Origin: Planctomycetota bacterium
Lineage (GTDB): Bacteria > Planctomycetota > UBA1135 > GCA-002686595
NCBI GenBank assembly: GCA_016795205.1
Contig: JAEUHZ010000028.1
Coordinates: 1-64,000 of the forward strand
Direction: 5' to 3'
DNA: 64,000 nucleotides
The notes below the pieces were generated by a model. That model had not been told where the DNA came from. It saw only the letters and a program-made list of their open reading frames with translations, and did no database searches. Shown one piece after another: positions 26,084 through 34,278 of this stretch; the first letter of the stretch is position 1, and the number at the start of each line of letters is the position of its first letter. The translations under genes were made by a program, and so were the position numbers.

Positions 26084-27994
26084 GTGAGCACGAACGACGG
26101 CCCGGCCTTCCTTCCCGGCGCGGGCTGGGTCTCGGACCTGCCGACGTTTCGCGCGACCGCAGCGCGGGTGGTGCGGCTGCGCCTCGCTTCCTACGTCGGC
26201 GACCCGGGTGAATCCCAGATTCGGGCGTGGGACCACTGGATCCCGCGCCTGCAAGCCGAGACCGGCGCGCTGCTGGCCTGCGACGCCCAGGCCACGGACT
26301 ATACGGCGATCCTGGAGTACACGCTGCCGCGCGATCTCCGTCGGCCGGACGTGATCGTGCTGGAGAACGGGGTCGTCGTCGTGCTGGAGCTCAAGGGCGA
26401 TCCGGGGCGCACGCGAGCCGGCCTCGATCAGGTCATGGCCTACGCCCGTGACCTCCGCACGTACCACGCGCACTGCCACGGGCGAGAGGTCGCCGCCGTA
26501 CTGGTCGTGCCGAGCGGTCCCGAGTCGGCCGAGGCGCGTGACGGTGTCTGGGTCGTGGCGCCTGCCGGCCTGCACCCGCTTCTCGCCCGACTCTCGCGCG
26601 AGGGACGCAGCGCCCCGCTCACGGCCGAGGCGTTCCTCGAGCCCGAGGCCTACGCCCCCCTGCCCACGATCGTGGCCGCTGCCCGCGACCTGTTCGAGAC
26701 CGGCGACCTGCCGCGCATCCACCGCGCCCGCGCGCGGACGGAGCCGGCGCTGCAGGCGATCACGGCCATCGCGCGCGAAGCGGCGGCCACGAGCACGCGC
26801 CGGCTCGTTGTGCTGACCGGCGTTCCCGGCTCGGGCAAGACGCTCGTGGGCCTGCAGCTCGTCCATGCACGCTGGCTCGACGGGCTGGCGGTCCCGCGCG
26901 CGAGCGGTACCCCGACGGCGCCGGCCGTCTTCCTCTCGGGGAATGGGCCGCTCGTGCTCGTCCTGCAGCATGCGCTCGCGCGCGCGGGCGGCGGCGGGAA
27001 GACCTTCGTCCAGGACGTGAAGAAGTACGTCCAGGCGCACCTCCGGCCCGGTCGTGTCCCGCCCGAGCACGTCGTCGTGTTCGACGAGGCGCAGCGCGCG
27101 CACGACGCGGAGCGGGTCTCGCACGTCCACGAGCACGACCAGAGTGGCCGTTCCGAGCCGCAGCACCTGCTCGACTTCATGGAGCGCGTCCCCGGATGGA
27201 GCGTGCTCGTCGCGCTGGTCGGCACGGGGCAGGCCATCCACGTTGGGGAGGAGGGCGGCCTGCCGCTCTGGGCGGAGGCCCTGCGCGGCCGTGCGGGCTG
27301 GACGGTACACGCGCCGGCCGGCGCCGAGGACGTACTGCGGGAGAGCGGCGTCGAGACGCGCTGGGATCCCGCCTTGAACCTCGACACGGAGATCCGCCAG
27401 CACCTCGTTCCGCGCGTCCACGAGTTCGTCGCGGCGATCGTCGACGGCGGCTCGGCCGAGGAGGCCGCGCACATCGCCGCGGCGCTGTTCGATGGCGGGC
27501 ACCGCCTTCTCCTCACGCGCGAACTCGACGCTGCGCGTGAGTACGTGCGCGAGCGGTACCGCGACGCGACGCAGGCACGCTACGGAATGCTGGCTTCGTC
27601 GAAGGACAAGGTGCTGCCCGATTGGGGTGTCGACAACACGTTCCAGGCGACCAAGCAACTGCGGGTCGGGCCGTGGTTCGACGAGGGCGCAGAACACCCA
27701 CTCTCGTGCTGCCGCCTCGATCGCGTGGCGACCGAGTTCCAAGCCCAAGGCCTGGAACTCGACTTCGCCGTCTTGTGCTGGGGCAGCGACTACCTGCGCC
27801 GCGACGGGGCATGGTCCAACGCGCGCTCCCGCGGTACGCGGGGCACGGTGCGGGATCCGCTCGGGCTGCGACGCAACAGCTATCGCGTTCTCCTGACGCG
27901 CGGTCGCGACGGCACGCTCGTCTACCTGCCGGCCTCACAGGAGTTCGACGAGACCGCCGAGTTCCTGCAGCGGGCGGGTTTCCGGACGCTGTGA
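26084..27994 (+). CDS. Nuclease-helicase fusion (DUF2075 type)
   Basis: This 636-aa protein combines a predicted nuclease with a superfamily-1-like ATPase. The N-terminal part carries a PD-(D/E)xK pattern: Asp89 in RRPDVIVLENG, then Glu102 and Lys104 in VVVVLELKGD. The ATPase domain has Walker A GVPGSGKT (Lys252) and Walker B VVFDEAQRAHD (Asp334, Glu335). A DUF2075-like C-terminal half contains the Ser-Lys motif MLASSKDKVLP and the final QGLELDFAVLCWGSDY and RNSYRVLLTRGRDGTLVY. The GTG start at 26084 gives a full N-terminus; the open frame before it overlaps the divergent gene. Relatives occur as stand-alone genes and in phage-defence islands. Here it has housekeeping neighbours, so its role (defence or repair) is open. 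Confidence 0.82.
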   Translation: MSTNDGPAFLPGAGWVSDLPTFRATAARVVRLRLASYVGDPGESQIRAWDHWIPRLQAETGALLACDAQATDYTAILEYTLPRDLRRPDVIVLENGVVVVLELKGDPGRTRAGLDQVMAYARDLRTYHAHCHGREVAAVLVVPSGPESAEARDGVWVVAPAGLHPLLARLSREGRSAPLTAEAFLEPEAYAPLPTIVAAARDLFETGDLPRIHRARARTEPALQAITAIAREAAATSTRRLVVLTGVPGSGKTLVGLQLVHARWLDGLAVPRASGTPTAPAVFLSGNGPLVLVLQHALARAGGGGKTFVQDVKKYVQAHLRPGRVPPEHVVVFDEAQRAHDAERVSHVHEHDQSGRSEPQHLLDFMERVPGWSVLVALVGTGQAIHVGEEGGLPLWAEALRGRAGWTVHAPAGAEDVLRESGVETRWDPALNLDTEIRQHLVPRVHEFVAAIVDGGSAEEAAHIAAALFDGGHRLLLTRELDAAREYVRERYRDATQARYGMLASSKDKVLPDWGVDNTFQATKQLRVGPWFDEGAEHPLSCCRLDRVATEFQAQGLELDFAVLCWGSDYLRRDGAWSNARSRGTRGTVRDPLGLRRNSYRVLLTRGRDGTLVYLPASQEFDETAEFLQRAGFRTL

Positions 27995-28011
27995 CGCCCG
28001 CGCGCGTCACA
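27990..28011. terminator. Hairpin spanning both stop codons of a convergent pair
   Basis: TGTGACGC (27990-27997) and GCGTCACA (28004-28011) form a perfect 8-bp stem with a 6-base loop. The left arm holds the TGA of the helicase gene and the right arm the TGA of the ABC ATPase gene on the other strand. It can serve as a terminator in both directions. Confidence 0.5.
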
Positions 28012-28819
28012 CGGCGTGCGTCACACCCAGCAGCTCGTACAGGCGGTTCTTGATGCGCCCATACTCGGGGCTCCCGATGTCGCGCGGGTGCGGCAGGTCG
28101 ACCGAAACGATCTCGGCGATGCGTCCGGGACGTGGCGACATCACGACGACGCGGTCGGCGAGCTGGATCGACTCGTCGACGTCGTGGGTGACGAACAGGA
28201 TCGTCATGCCCTCGCTCTGCCACAGGCGCAGGATCTCGCTGCGCATTGCCAGACGGGTCAGCGAGTCGAGCGCCCCCAGTGGCTCGTCCATGAACACCAC
28301 GTCGGGCGACACGGCCAGGGCGCGGGCGACGGCCACGCGCTGACGCATGCCGCCGGAGAGCTCGCTCGGGAAGCTGCGCTCGAAGCCCGCCAGGCCCACG
28401 AGCTCGACGTAATGCTGCGTGATCCGCGCGACCTCCTCCTTGGGACGGTGGCGCAGGCCGAGCGCGACATTGTCCCAGACCGAGGCCCAGGGGAAGATCC
28501 CGTACTCCTGGAACACGAAGACGCGCTTGGGATCGGGTCCGGTCACCGGGCGCCCGTCGATCTCGATCGTGCCCGTGCTGGGCGCGTCGAACCCTCCGAC
28601 CATGTTCAGGAGCGTCGACTTGCCGCAGCCCGAGGGACCCAGCAGACAGACGAGCTCACCGGACTTGACCGTGAGGTTCACGTCGCGAAGCACCTCGAGC
28701 TCGCCGCCTTGGCGCGCAAAGACCTTGCTCACGCCGCGCACGACGATCTTCTCCAGGCCCGTGGACCTGGGCTGCTGAGCCGGAGACGAGCGCTGCACGT
28801 GAGAGGTCTTGGAGCTCAT
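28007..28819 (-). CDS. ABC transporter ATP-binding protein (SsuB/NrtD-like)
   Basis: This is the 270-aa ATPase of a nitrate/sulfonate/taurine-type importer. Walker A is GPSGCGKST, the Q-loop is VFQEYGIFPWASV, the ABC signature is LSGGMRQRVAVARAL, Walker B is VVFMDEPLGALDS and the H-loop is FVTHDVDES. The substitution of tyrosine after QE and the FPWASV stretch are typical of the SsuB/TauB/NrtD group. The start ATG 28819 overlaps the permease stop (ATGA). It completes a three-gene unit of binding protein, permease and ATPase, transcribed toward low coordinates. The substrate cannot be read from the ATPase. Confidence 0.94.
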   Translation of the reverse strand: MSSKTSHVQRSSPAQQPRSTGLEKIVVRGVSKVFARQGGELEVLRDVNLTVKSGELVCLLGPSGCGKSTLLNMVGGFDAPSTGTIEIDGRPVTGPDPKRVFVFQEYGIFPWASVWDNVALGLRHRPKEEVARITQHYVELVGLAGFERSFPSELSGGMRQRVAVARALAVSPDVVFMDEPLGALDSLTRLAMRSEILRLWQSEGMTILFVTHDVDESIQLADRVVVMSPRPGRIAEIVSVDLPHPRDIGSPEYGRIKNRLYELLGVTHAV

Positions 28820-29787
28820 CGCGCGACCGCCGTTTCCGTGCGCTCCCGTTCCGCGTCGAGGCGCGGACGTGCGGCCTCCTCGACCACCTCCTCGCGCTGG
28901 GACGGGAAGCCCCAGCGCACCTCGTCGAGCAGCTCCAGCCGCCGCATGCCCAGGTCGAGCAGGATCCCGATGATGCCGATCGTGATCATCGCTCCGACCA
29001 CCCGGTCGTAGTAGTTCGCGTTGCGCGCATCCATGACCAGGTAGCCCAGTCCCGAATCGACCGCGATCATCTCGGCCGCGACGATGACCATCCAGGCGAT
29101 GCCCAGCGCGAAGCGCAGCGCGGTGATGATCTGCGGCATGGCGGCCGGCAGCACGACCCGGCGGAAGAGCTCCGAGCCCGTCAGCCCGAAGTTCTGCGCC
29201 GAGCGCACGTAAACGACCGGGATCGTCCGCACCGCCGTCATGGCCCCGGTCACGATCGGGAAGAAGGACGACAAGGCGATCAGGAAGATCGCGGAGGCGT
29301 CCTTGACGCCGAACCACAGGATGGCGATCGGGATCCAGGCGATCGGCGAGATCGGGCGCAGGGCCTGGATCAGCGGATTGATGGCCTGGAATCCGCGCAG
29401 GTGCCAGCCGGCCCACAGGCCCAGCGGGATGCCGATGCCGGCCGCGATCACGAACCCCGCGGCCACGCGGTACAGGCTGGCGACCGCGTAGCGCAGCAGC
29501 GTGCCGTCCGTGAACGGCTCGCGCATGCCGACGAGCGTGGCCCACGGCGCGGGGAACACCTCGACCATGCGCAGGAAGTTCCCCTCCTTGTCGCGCAGCT
29601 CGTAGCGCGCCAGGTCGGCCGCGACCTGCCAGGCACACACGAACAGCACGAAGGCGGCCAGCGGTAGCAGCACCTTGGGGGCCGGGTCGCGCAGGCGCGT
29701 CCCGACCCGGAGCAGGACGACCGCGAACACCGCGACGATGTACGGCGCGAGGTTCGGGCCCGGCGGTTCAGCGAGGAGCACGTGCAT
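28816..29787 (-). CDS. ABC transporter permease (SsuC/NrtB-like)
   Basis: This 323-aa protein is the inner-membrane channel of the importer. It has about seven hydrophobic segments, and the EAA loop that contacts the ATPase is visible around SAQNFGLTGSELFRRVVLPAAMPQIITALRFALG. ISPIAWIPIAILWFG and the DSGLGYLVMDARN motif are characteristic of SsuC, TauC and NrtB. It starts at ATG 29787, 15 bases after the binding-protein stop. The first 60 residues form an extra hydrophobic pair not always present in SsuC. The C-terminus has a long charged cytoplasmic tail. Confidence 0.93.
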   Translation of the reverse strand: MHVLLAEPPGPNLAPYIVAVFAVVLLRVGTRLRDPAPKVLLPLAAFVLFVCAWQVAADLARYELRDKEGNFLRMVEVFPAPWATLVGMREPFTDGTLLRYAVASLYRVAAGFVIAAGIGIPLGLWAGWHLRGFQAINPLIQALRPISPIAWIPIAILWFGVKDASAIFLIALSSFFPIVTGAMTAVRTIPVVYVRSAQNFGLTGSELFRRVVLPAAMPQIITALRFALGIAWMVIVAAEMIAVDSGLGYLVMDARNANYYDRVVGAMITIGIIGILLDLGMRRLELLDEVRWGFPSQREEVVEEAARPRLDAERERTETAVAR

Positions 29788-29802
29788 GGGAGGTCAAGCG
29801 GC

Positions 29803-30897
29803 TCAGGGCTTCTCGAGGGTCTCGATCGCCGGCAGTCGATCGAGACCCAGATCGACCGTCTCGAGGTCCGGGGCGAAGCGCGTGTCGACGTAGTCCTCGA
29901 AGGGGATGCGCCGGGGCAGGATGCCGAGCTCCACGGCGAGATCCATGATCTCGTCGAAGTCGTGCTTGGGCGGCAGCAGGTTCGTGTAGGAGACGCGCGT
30001 CACGTCCTTGAGCAGCACGAACTCGAGCAGCGCCTTGGGCTGGTTGTAGAAGGCCTTGTTGCTCGCCACCAAGGCCGCGTCGCGTCGATGCTGCGCGCCG
30101 GCCTCGCGATCGGCGTCGAGCCACTCGCCCGATGCCGCGATTCCGCGCACGAGCTCGTGGACCAGCTCGGGGCGCTGGTCGATCAGCTCCTGCCGCACGA
30201 CGAGCACGCACGAGATGAACTGCGGCCAGGCGTCGCGCATCTGCAGCAGGACGCGCCCGTAGCCATCCATCTCGGCCTTGGCTGCGTGCGGTTCGCCGAT
30301 GATGTAGGCGTCGATGGCACCCGACGCCAGCGACGAGGGGTGCTCGGGCGGCGGGAGCTCCTTGATCGACATCGAGTCGAAGGGCATCCCGAGCTGCTTC
30401 ATCGTGCGGTGCAAGAAGATGTTCTGGTTCGAGAACCGGCCCGGGATCGCCACGACCTTGCCACGCAGGTCCTCGAACGTCCGGATCGGGCTGTTCGTGC
30501 CGACCACCACTGCCGTCCCATCCCGGTGGCCGAGGTACACGATCTTGACCGGCACGCCGTCCATGACGAGCTTGGGCGCGAGCGGCGCGTTCATGAACGT
30601 CGCATCGATCTTGCGGGCGATCAGCGCCTCCTTCATCGACGGGAAGTCCGTGAACTTCTGCGACTGGAAGCGCGTCCCGCTCGTGCTGTGCTGCGTCACC
30701 CAGCTCGTGACCGGACAGGTCAGGTGGCAGGTCACGGGCAGGAACCCGACCACGAACGTCTCCCGCACCTCGCCGCCCACGGGCGTGCCGGTCGAGGGCA
30801 CCCCCGCCAGGTAACGCGGGGTCTCATTCAACCAGCGGTTCAGGACGTAGAGGACGGCGACGATCAGGATCGCGCCCAGGAGCAGTCTCAGCTTCAT
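29803..30897 (-). CDS. ABC transporter substrate-binding protein (NrtA/SsuA-like)
   Basis: This 364-aa periplasmic binding protein is of the NMT1/NrtA/SsuA fold. The N-terminus is a single hydrophobic segment (LRLLLGAILIVAVLYVLNRW) without a clear cleavage site, so it may stay membrane-anchored. The domain opens with VVGFLPVTCHLTCPV, two cysteines close to the ligand site that I associate with NrtA/CmpA-like relatives. Later motifs include DLRGKVVAIPGRFSNQNIF and GAIDAYIIGEPHAAKAE. The order binding protein, permease, ATPase and the short gaps indicate one operon. Nitrate, bicarbonate, a sulfonate or another small anion are all possible; nothing in the neighbourhood decides. Confidence 0.88.
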   Translation of the reverse strand: MKLRLLLGAILIVAVLYVLNRWLNETPRYLAGVPSTGTPVGGEVRETFVVGFLPVTCHLTCPVTSWVTQHSTSGTRFQSQKFTDFPSMKEALIARKIDATFMNAPLAPKLVMDGVPVKIVYLGHRDGTAVVVGTNSPIRTFEDLRGKVVAIPGRFSNQNIFLHRTMKQLGMPFDSMSIKELPPPEHPSSLASGAIDAYIIGEPHAAKAEMDGYGRVLLQMRDAWPQFISCVLVVRQELIDQRPELVHELVRGIAASGEWLDADREAGAQHRRDAALVASNKAFYNQPKALLEFVLLKDVTRVSYTNLLPPKHDFDEIMDLAVELGILPRRIPFEDYVDTRFAPDLETVDLGLDRLPAIETLEKP

Positions 30898-31107
30898 CGG
30901 ATCGTGCGTGGACCGGGCGGACCCGGAGAGTCAACATCGGCCAAACTAGTGGGGAGTCCAGCAGAAGCGAGGGACACGACGCCCCGTAATCCCTAAGATT
31001 CCGCGCCCTACGCGGCCGCCCCCCCTGCCGCGGCATCCTGGTGTGCGCAGCCAGCCCGCGCATCCACCGGGGTGCCGGCGGCGAAGCGCCTGCCCGTAGC
31101 CCAACCC
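30898..31107. other. Divergent intergenic region, ABC importer and TerC
   Basis: These 210 bases separate two divergent genes. TAAGAT at 30994-30999 is a -10 candidate for the TerC gene, with a leader of about 108 bases to ATG 31108. CCGGG (30913-30917) and CCCGG (30922-30926) form a short hairpin near the binding-protein start. I see no gene and no convincing Mn riboswitch. Confidence 0.45.
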
Positions 31108-32298
31108 ATGCACGCCCTTCTGACCGCCGCGCTGGACGCGGCCGAAGCCGCGCCCGGACCCTCCAAGCTCTGGGCCTACGGCGGCTTCGTTCTCCTGGTG
31201 TTCCTGTTCCTGGCGCTCGACCTGGGCGTCTTCCACCGCACCGCGCACGAAGTCTCCATGAAGGAGGCGATCGCGTGGTCGATCGTGTGGCTCACCTGCG
31301 GCGTGTCCTTCGCGCTGTTCGTCTACCACGCCTACGAGAACCACTGGCTCGGCCTGGGCCTCGACGTGCCGCTGTACGCCTCGCGCGCGGCAGTGGAAGC
31401 CGGTAGCTCGCTGATCGTCAGGGGCGAGATGGGCGGTGCCGAGGCCGCCAAGCAGTATCTCGTCGGCTACGTCGTCGAGAAGTCGCTGGCGATGGACAAC
31501 ATCTTCGTCATCGCCCTGGTCTTCTCGTTCTTCGCCGTGCCGGCGAAGTACCAGCACCGCGTGCTGTTCTGGGGCATCCTGGGCGCGTTGATCATGCGCG
31601 GCGGCATGATCTTCCTCGGGGCGGGTCTGATCCTGCGCTACCAGTGGATCCTGATCGTGTTCGGCGCCTTCCTGATCTTGACGGCGCTCAAGATGGCGCT
31701 GGTCAAGGGCAACGACGACCCGTCCGAGAACTTCGCCGTCCGGCTCGCGAAACGCTGGTTCCGGGCCGTCGACTTCTACGATGGTCAACGCTTCTTCACG
31801 AAGCGCACGCTTCGGCCGACCTACAGCGTGGATCCCAAGTCGGGGCTGCTCGTCATCGACCCGCCCCCGCCGGGCACGCTCTCGGCGCGCTGGTCGATGA
31901 CGCCGCTGTTCCTGACGCTGATCCTGGTCGAGGTCACGGACCTCGTCTTCGCCGTGGACAGCATTCCGGCGATCTTCGCGATCACGCCGGACCCGTTCCT
32001 GGTCTTCACCAGCAACATCTTCGCCATCCTCGGCCTGCGGGCGCTGTACTTCTGCCTGGCGGCGATGATCCGCAAGTTCCGCTTCCTGAAGCCGGCGCTG
32101 ATCCTGATCCTGGCCTTCGTGGGCGTGAAGCTGCTGCTGCTCTCCGTGCCGCCGCACCTCGACCTGGTCGGACTCCAGCAGGGCTTCCCGATCAAGATCG
32201 ACACGAGCGTCTCGATGGTCGTCGTCCTGGGCGTGCTGGTCGGGGCGACCGTGCTCTCGATCGTGTTCCCACAGCGCGACTCGACCAGGCCGTCCTGA
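31108..32298 (+). CDS. TerC/Alx-family integral membrane protein
   Basis: This 396-aa protein is a TerC-type (Alx-like) membrane protein with about nine helices, a family linked to tellurium resistance and to manganese or other metal export in bacteria. The motifs EKSLAMDNIFVIALVFSFF and LVEVTDLVFAVDSIPAIFAIT, with paired acidic residues, are the family signatures. A large soluble loop (residues ~200-260) separates the halves. The frame is open to GTG 31072; I chose ATG 31108 because it directly precedes the first helix region. It is followed by a 30-bp perfect palindrome that includes its stop codon. Regulation by metal cannot be shown from the sequence; I looked for a yybP-ykoY-like leader and did not find one. 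Confidence 0.89.
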   Translation: MHALLTAALDAAEAAPGPSKLWAYGGFVLLVFLFLALDLGVFHRTAHEVSMKEAIAWSIVWLTCGVSFALFVYHAYENHWLGLGLDVPLYASRAAVEAGSSLIVRGEMGGAEAAKQYLVGYVVEKSLAMDNIFVIALVFSFFAVPAKYQHRVLFWGILGALIMRGGMIFLGAGLILRYQWILIVFGAFLILTALKMALVKGNDDPSENFAVRLAKRWFRAVDFYDGQRFFTKRTLRPTYSVDPKSGLLVIDPPPPGTLSARWSMTPLFLTLILVEVTDLVFAVDSIPAIFAITPDPFLVFTSNIFAILGLRALYFCLAAMIRKFRFLKPALILILAFVGVKLLLLSVPPHLDLVGLQQGFPIKIDTSVSMVVVLGVLVGATVLSIVFPQRDSTRPS

Positions 32299-32318
32299 GC
32301 GCCGGCGCTCAGGACGGC
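32289..32318 (+). terminator. 30-bp perfect palindrome at the terC stop
   Basis: GCCGTCCTGAGCGCC (32289-32303) is followed immediately by its exact reverse complement (32304-32318). As RNA it forms a stem of about 13 pairs with a 4-base loop and contains the TGA at 32296-32298. No U-tract follows. Confidence 0.65.
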
Positions 32319-32547
32319 GGGCCAGCCGGGACTCCAGAGGTCCTGCTACGCCGCGACCGGACGTCCGGCTCCGCGGGCCGTGACGGACCGCGGCCGCTGT
32401 CCGTCGCGCGCGGCCGCGGTGTCGGCGCCAGAGCCCACGCTCGGCCAGCAGGCCGCGCCGAGACCGCCAGCGCTCGGGCAGGCTCAGCTCTCGCGCGGCT
32501 CGTGCTTGCGGGCGCGGGGCGGCCCGCCATGATGGCGCGCCCTGAGC

Positions 32548-34050
32548 ATGCAATACGGCTTCCTGATCGACCATCGGCGCTGCATCGGCTGCCACGCCTG
32601 CACCGTGGCCTGCAAGGCCGAGAACGACGTGCCCGTCGGCAGCTTCCGCACCTGGGTCAAGTACCAGGAGAAGGGGCGCTTCCCGGCGGTCAAGCGTCAC
32701 TTCGCCGTGCTGCGCTGCAACCACTGCACGAAAGCGCCGTGCGTCACGATCTGTCCGGTCAACGCGCTCGCCAAGCGGCCCGACGGCATCGTGGACCTCG
32801 ACCGCGACGCGTGCATCGGCTGCCGCGCCTGCATGCAGGGTTGCCCCTACGACGCGATCTACCTGAACGAGGACACGGGCGCGGCCGAGAAGTGCCACTT
32901 CTGCGCGCACCGCGTCGAAAAGCAGCTCGAGCCGGCCTGCGTCGTGGTGTGCCCCGAGGGCGCGATCGTCGCCGGCGACCTGCACGATCCGACGTCGCGC
33001 ATCGCCAGCCTGGTGAAGACGCTGCCGACCGAACAACGCCGCCTCGAGCAGGGCACGGGGCCCAACGTGCACTACGTCGGGGTCGAGCCCACGCTGCTCC
33101 ATCCCGGCCGCGCCGAGCGCCCCGAGACGTACATCTGGAGCGATCGTCCGCCGCACAAGACCGAAGCGTGGCCGGAGGAGCTGCCGACGCAGGCCGACAC
33201 GCGCACCGTGCTCGACGCGGGCCACAAGGTCGAGTGGGGCTGGCACGTCGCGGCCTACCTCGTGACGAAGGCGGTCGCCGCCGGCGCGGCGGTCCTGGCG
33301 CCCTTCGCGGCGGTCCTGGGGCTGGAGGGCTTCGCGGGCGCGTACCTGCCCGAGGTCCTGGCGCTGGCGTTCACGCTGATCACGACCTTCCTGCTCGTCC
33401 ACGACCTCGCGCGCCCGATGCTCTTCTTCCGGCTGTTGACGCGGCCGAACACGCGGAGCTGGCTCGTCAAGGGCGGCTGGGTGCTGACCGCGTTCGGCGC
33501 GACGACCTTCGCGATCCTCGCGGCGCGCTACTGGGGGTACGACGCCGCGGCGGACACGCTGCGCTGGCCGAACGCGATCCTCGGCCTCGCGACGGCCGGA
33601 TACACGGCGTTCTTGTTCCGGCAATGCGAGGGCCGCGACCTGTGGCAGGGCCCGCTCCTGTTGCCGCACCTCCTCGTGCAGGCCCTCTTGTGCGGGGCCG
33701 TCGCCTTGGCGCCGTTCTCGGCGCGGCCGGCGGAGCTCGCGCTGCTCGGCGTCGCTGCGGCGCTCCTCCACGCCGCGTTCGCCGCGGCCGAGCGGCTGAA
33801 GCGGCACCCCACGGAGAACGCGCGCCAGGCGGCCGCGTTCTTGGGGACGATCGGCATCCACGGCATCCCGCGCGCGTTCCAGACCTCGCTCCTCCTGGGC
33901 GCGATCCTGCCCGCCGCGCTGGTCATCGGCTGGTGGGCGCTGGGCGGCGCCAGCGCGCTGCTCGTGGCCTGCGCCGTGCTGGCCCTCGCGGGTCTCTACC
34001 TGTACGAGGCGGCCTTCGTGCGCGCGGGGCAACTGCCGCCCCTGTCGTAG
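32548..34050 (+). CDS. Fused iron-sulphur and membrane-anchor subunit (DmsB-DmsC-like)
   Basis: This 500-aa protein fuses the electron-transfer and membrane subunits of a molybdoenzyme complex. Residues 1-190 hold the four-cluster ferredoxin pattern of DmsB/PsrB. The first set is CIGCHACTVACKAEND (Cys12, 15, 18, 22); then come CNHCTKAPCVTICPV, CIGCRACMQGCPYD and CHFCAHRVEKQLEPACVVVCP. Residues from about 230 form eight hydrophobic segments of the DmsC-like quinone-facing anchor. There is no Tat signal, so the clusters face the cytoplasm. No catalytic subunit is adjacent; the best partner in the window is the oxidoreductase at 49.6-52.4 kb. Start ATG 32548 has no obvious Shine-Dalgarno sequence. 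Confidence 0.87.
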   Translation: MQYGFLIDHRRCIGCHACTVACKAENDVPVGSFRTWVKYQEKGRFPAVKRHFAVLRCNHCTKAPCVTICPVNALAKRPDGIVDLDRDACIGCRACMQGCPYDAIYLNEDTGAAEKCHFCAHRVEKQLEPACVVVCPEGAIVAGDLHDPTSRIASLVKTLPTEQRRLEQGTGPNVHYVGVEPTLLHPGRAERPETYIWSDRPPHKTEAWPEELPTQADTRTVLDAGHKVEWGWHVAAYLVTKAVAAGAAVLAPFAAVLGLEGFAGAYLPEVLALAFTLITTFLLVHDLARPMLFFRLLTRPNTRSWLVKGGWVLTAFGATTFAILAARYWGYDAAADTLRWPNAILGLATAGYTAFLFRQCEGRDLWQGPLLLPHLLVQALLCGAVALAPFSARPAELALLGVAAALLHAAFAAAERLKRHPTENARQAAAFLGTIGIHGIPRAFQTSLLLGAILPAALVIGWWALGGASALLVACAVLALAGLYLYEAAFVRAGQLPPLS

Positions 34051-34161
34051 ATCGTCCCACGGCCGGCGCAGCCCGAACCCGCGCTGCGAACTGAGTTTCT
34101 CGCCGATTCCTGGCACGGGCTCGCGCCGGGGGGCCAGTCAGCGGCGCAACCAGGGAGGGGC

Positions 34162-34215
34162 TAGACTGGGCTCGAGGTCGCGGGACTCGAGTCGAGCGGT
34201 GCCTTCAGACCGCTC
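34162..34215 (+). promoter_or_regulatory. Promoter and structured leader of the 34279 gene
   Basis: TAGACT (34162-34167) is the -10 candidate. Downstream are the 10-bp palindrome GACTCGAGTC (34184-34193), a second CTCGAG at 34171, and a 7-bp hairpin GAGCGGT/ACCGCTC (34194-34200 with 34209-34215) in the leader. The coding start follows at 34279. Confidence 0.4.
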
Positions 34216-34278
34216 CTGGCGCGCAGCACCACGAGGCTTCGACCACGCACACTCGACCCGACTCGGACAGGCCATCCC

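Noticed and set aside
30940-31100. Possible manganese (yybP-ykoY) riboswitch before the TerC gene
   Set aside because: A GGGGAGT string occurs, but I could not find the second conserved helix or the flanking conserved bases needed for this motif.
30946-34116. Minus-strand open frame of 1056 codons over TerC and the iron-sulphur gene
   Set aside because: It shows only composition-driven sequence (arginine, glutamate and histidine runs) and crosses two genes with well-supported opposite frames.
34171-34193. Pair of CTCGAG sites as a dedicated operator
   Set aside because: Six-base palindromes of this composition are common here; I kept them only as a note in the leader entry.
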